From Thermocaproicibacter sp002410755 (GTDB lineage: Bacteria > Bacillota > Clostridia > Oscillospirales > Acutalibacteraceae): a DNA stretch of 15,534 nucleotides. How positions within the stretch are numbered: the first letter of the stretch is position 1; every line of letters starts with the position of its first letter. This document shows positions 14,763 through 15,534 of this stretch, one piece after another. The notes under the pieces are model-generated. The model was not told where the DNA came from and searched no databases. It was given only the letters and a program-made list of their open reading frames with translations. The stretch is from NCBI GenBank assembly GCA_036839715.1, contig DAITDU010000040.1, positions 1 through 15,534 of the forward strand, in the 5' to 3' direction. The position numbers and the translations under genes were made by a program.

Positions 14763-15110
14763 CTAATCTGTAAACCGGGGTAAATAGCCGTCAGGTATTA
14801 AGAACTGTTTTTCCCGTTCAATTTTTCCGCCGCACAGGTAAGATGTTTCATGAAGTTGCCGGTAAGGTTTTATTTGGTATTCCAAGATTTGATTATAAAG
14901 TTTATCAATATTGCTGCTGTTAATAGAAAAGTTGACTCCTCTTCCAAAAGGATATGCTAAAGCACCAATATTCCACCCGTCCTTATGAAATTCCTCAAAT
15001 ATAAATTGACTTTCTTCATAAGTCGCAAAGAAAAACTTGTTTTCTATTCTTTCATATTCCAATTGAAAGCCGAGTTTGGATAGATAAAATTCCTTTGTTT
15101 TGATATTCAC
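14763..15110 (-). pseudogene. VOC-family (glyoxalase/bleomycin-resistance-like) remnant lacking its start
   Basis: The frame reads KEFYLSKLGFQLEYERIENK, then FIFEEFHKDGWNIGALAYPFGRGVNFSI and FLIPDGYLPRF. These are the usual features of a single-module VOC protein: the FYxxxLGF helix, the EYPFGRG-like strand and the C-terminal DPDGYLLRF-type ending. The normal N-terminus (a metal-ligand strand ending in V-x-D-I) is missing. The only possible start is a GTG at 15110 with no ribosome binding site. Two residues also appear to be missing before PDGY. The frame overlaps the truncated acetyltransferase frame upstream at about 15,105, so it can hardly be translated alone. Family members bind metals and may give drug or fosfomycin-type resistance, but no specific function is claimed here. 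Confidence 0.7.
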
Positions 15111-15369
15111 CGGCTATCACGATTTCAACCAAATCGTAAGCGACCAGATCATCATACTGCTCAAAATAGCCCATTGCAAAACCAATTATAGCTTTATTGC
15201 ATACAAAAATCATACAATAGGAATCTTCTCTGCTCCACACTTGATGGATGCGCTTATAGACGGTTCTATCCGTCCAAACGCCGCTTTCCCGGCCATTGTA
15301 ATAATCCATATAAATAGGAAGAACTTTCTCAATATCCGTTTCTTTTATTTTTCTGTATACGATTTCCAA
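15052..15369 (-). pseudogene. GNAT acetyltransferase N-terminal part, truncated and fused out of frame to the VOC remnant
   Basis: From a TTG at 15369 the frame reads LEIVYRKIKETDIEKVLPIY, MDYYNGRESGVW, then IFVCNKAIIGFAMGYFEQYDD and VEIVIAGEYQNKGI. This is the N-terminal two thirds of a GNAT fold up to the Q/R-x-x-G-x-G/A acetyl-CoA loop (here QNKGIL). The pattern then breaks and the frame ends at 15052 after an unrelated tail. The C-terminal half of the domain is missing. TTG may be a mutated ATG; GGAG lies eleven bases upstream. The open frame extends back to a GTG at 15429 with no good ribosome binding site. A deletion joining an acetyltransferase gene to a neighbouring VOC gene, one base out of frame, explains both fragments. 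Confidence 0.7.
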
Positions 15370-15397
15370 ATTCCAAGCATCTCCAGACAGAGTAACT

Positions 15398-15532
15398 TTA
15401 TTGATATTGCTTAAAAAGCCTCGAAACACGAACGTAATAGGTGCTGGGGCAGAACGCTAAAATAGTTCGCATTTTATTACTGGTGATTTCACGCCGGTCT
15501 GCACAACCGAATTTATCGCTTTTGCTCAGGCT
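15398..15532 (-). other. Open frame running off the right edge, unrecognised
   Basis: A minus-strand frame is open from the window edge to a TAA at 15400-15398 and reads about 44 residues (including DKFGCADRREITSNK and STYYVRVSRLFKQYQ). I do not recognise it and no start is visible. It may be the end of a real upstream gene or a chance open frame in degraded DNA. Confidence 0.2.
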
Positions 15533-15534
15533 GA

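Noticed and set aside
14750..14775. GTTTACAG...CTGTAAAC hairpin considered as a terminator or transposon end
   Set aside because: No T-run follows on either strand, it overlaps the VOC stop codon, and no matching copy flanks the IS256 remnant.

Overview
The window looks like a clostridial (Firmicutes) chromosome segment. Supporting signs are strong AGGAGG-type ribosome binding sites, an AraC-controlled catabolic operon, and a scatter of degraded integrase and transposase pieces. No rRNA, tRNA or CRISPR array was seen. By eye the left two thirds (to about 10,020) are moderately GC-rich and the right third is clearly AT-rich. This suggests an intact metabolic locus next to an accreted, decaying accessory region.

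Left region (1-10,019). A broken short-chain dehydrogenase (minus strand) lies at the left edge. Next comes an AraC-family regulator (minus) divergent from a six-gene plus-strand operon: (1) a glycoside-hydrolase-like TIM-barrel protein of unrecognised family; (2) an ion-transporter-superfamily organic-acid permease; (3) a HyuA-type hydantoinase/oxoprolinase ATPase without its usual HyuB partner; (4) a small protein with an HExxH...E zinc-peptidase-like signature; (5) a FAD-dependent oxidoreductase; (6) an N-acylglucosamine 2-epimerase family protein with both catalytic histidines. The AraC-operon spacer holds a perfect 18-bp palindrome and a repeated TTATGATA half-site. The gap before hyuA holds a long hairpin with competing alternative pairings. 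My inference is import of an acidic or amidated sugar-like compound, followed by hydrolysis, oxidation and epimerisation. The substrate cannot be read from sequence. This operon is the best candidate for an undescribed system.

Right region (10,020-15,534), mostly minus strand. It contains a bacterial MYG1-family DHH-like hydrolase and two unrelated SAM-dependent methyltransferases, all apparently intact. Between and beyond them lie broken genes: a tyrosine recombinase remnant that lost its catalytic tyrosine, a one-base-frameshifted small gene, a small protein remnant with an in-frame amber codon, the 3' end of an IS256-type transposase, and an out-of-frame GNAT acetyltransferase/VOC fusion. 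A strong plus-strand intrinsic terminator stands there with no plus-strand gene in front of it. The pattern fits repeated insertion and decay of mobile cargo.
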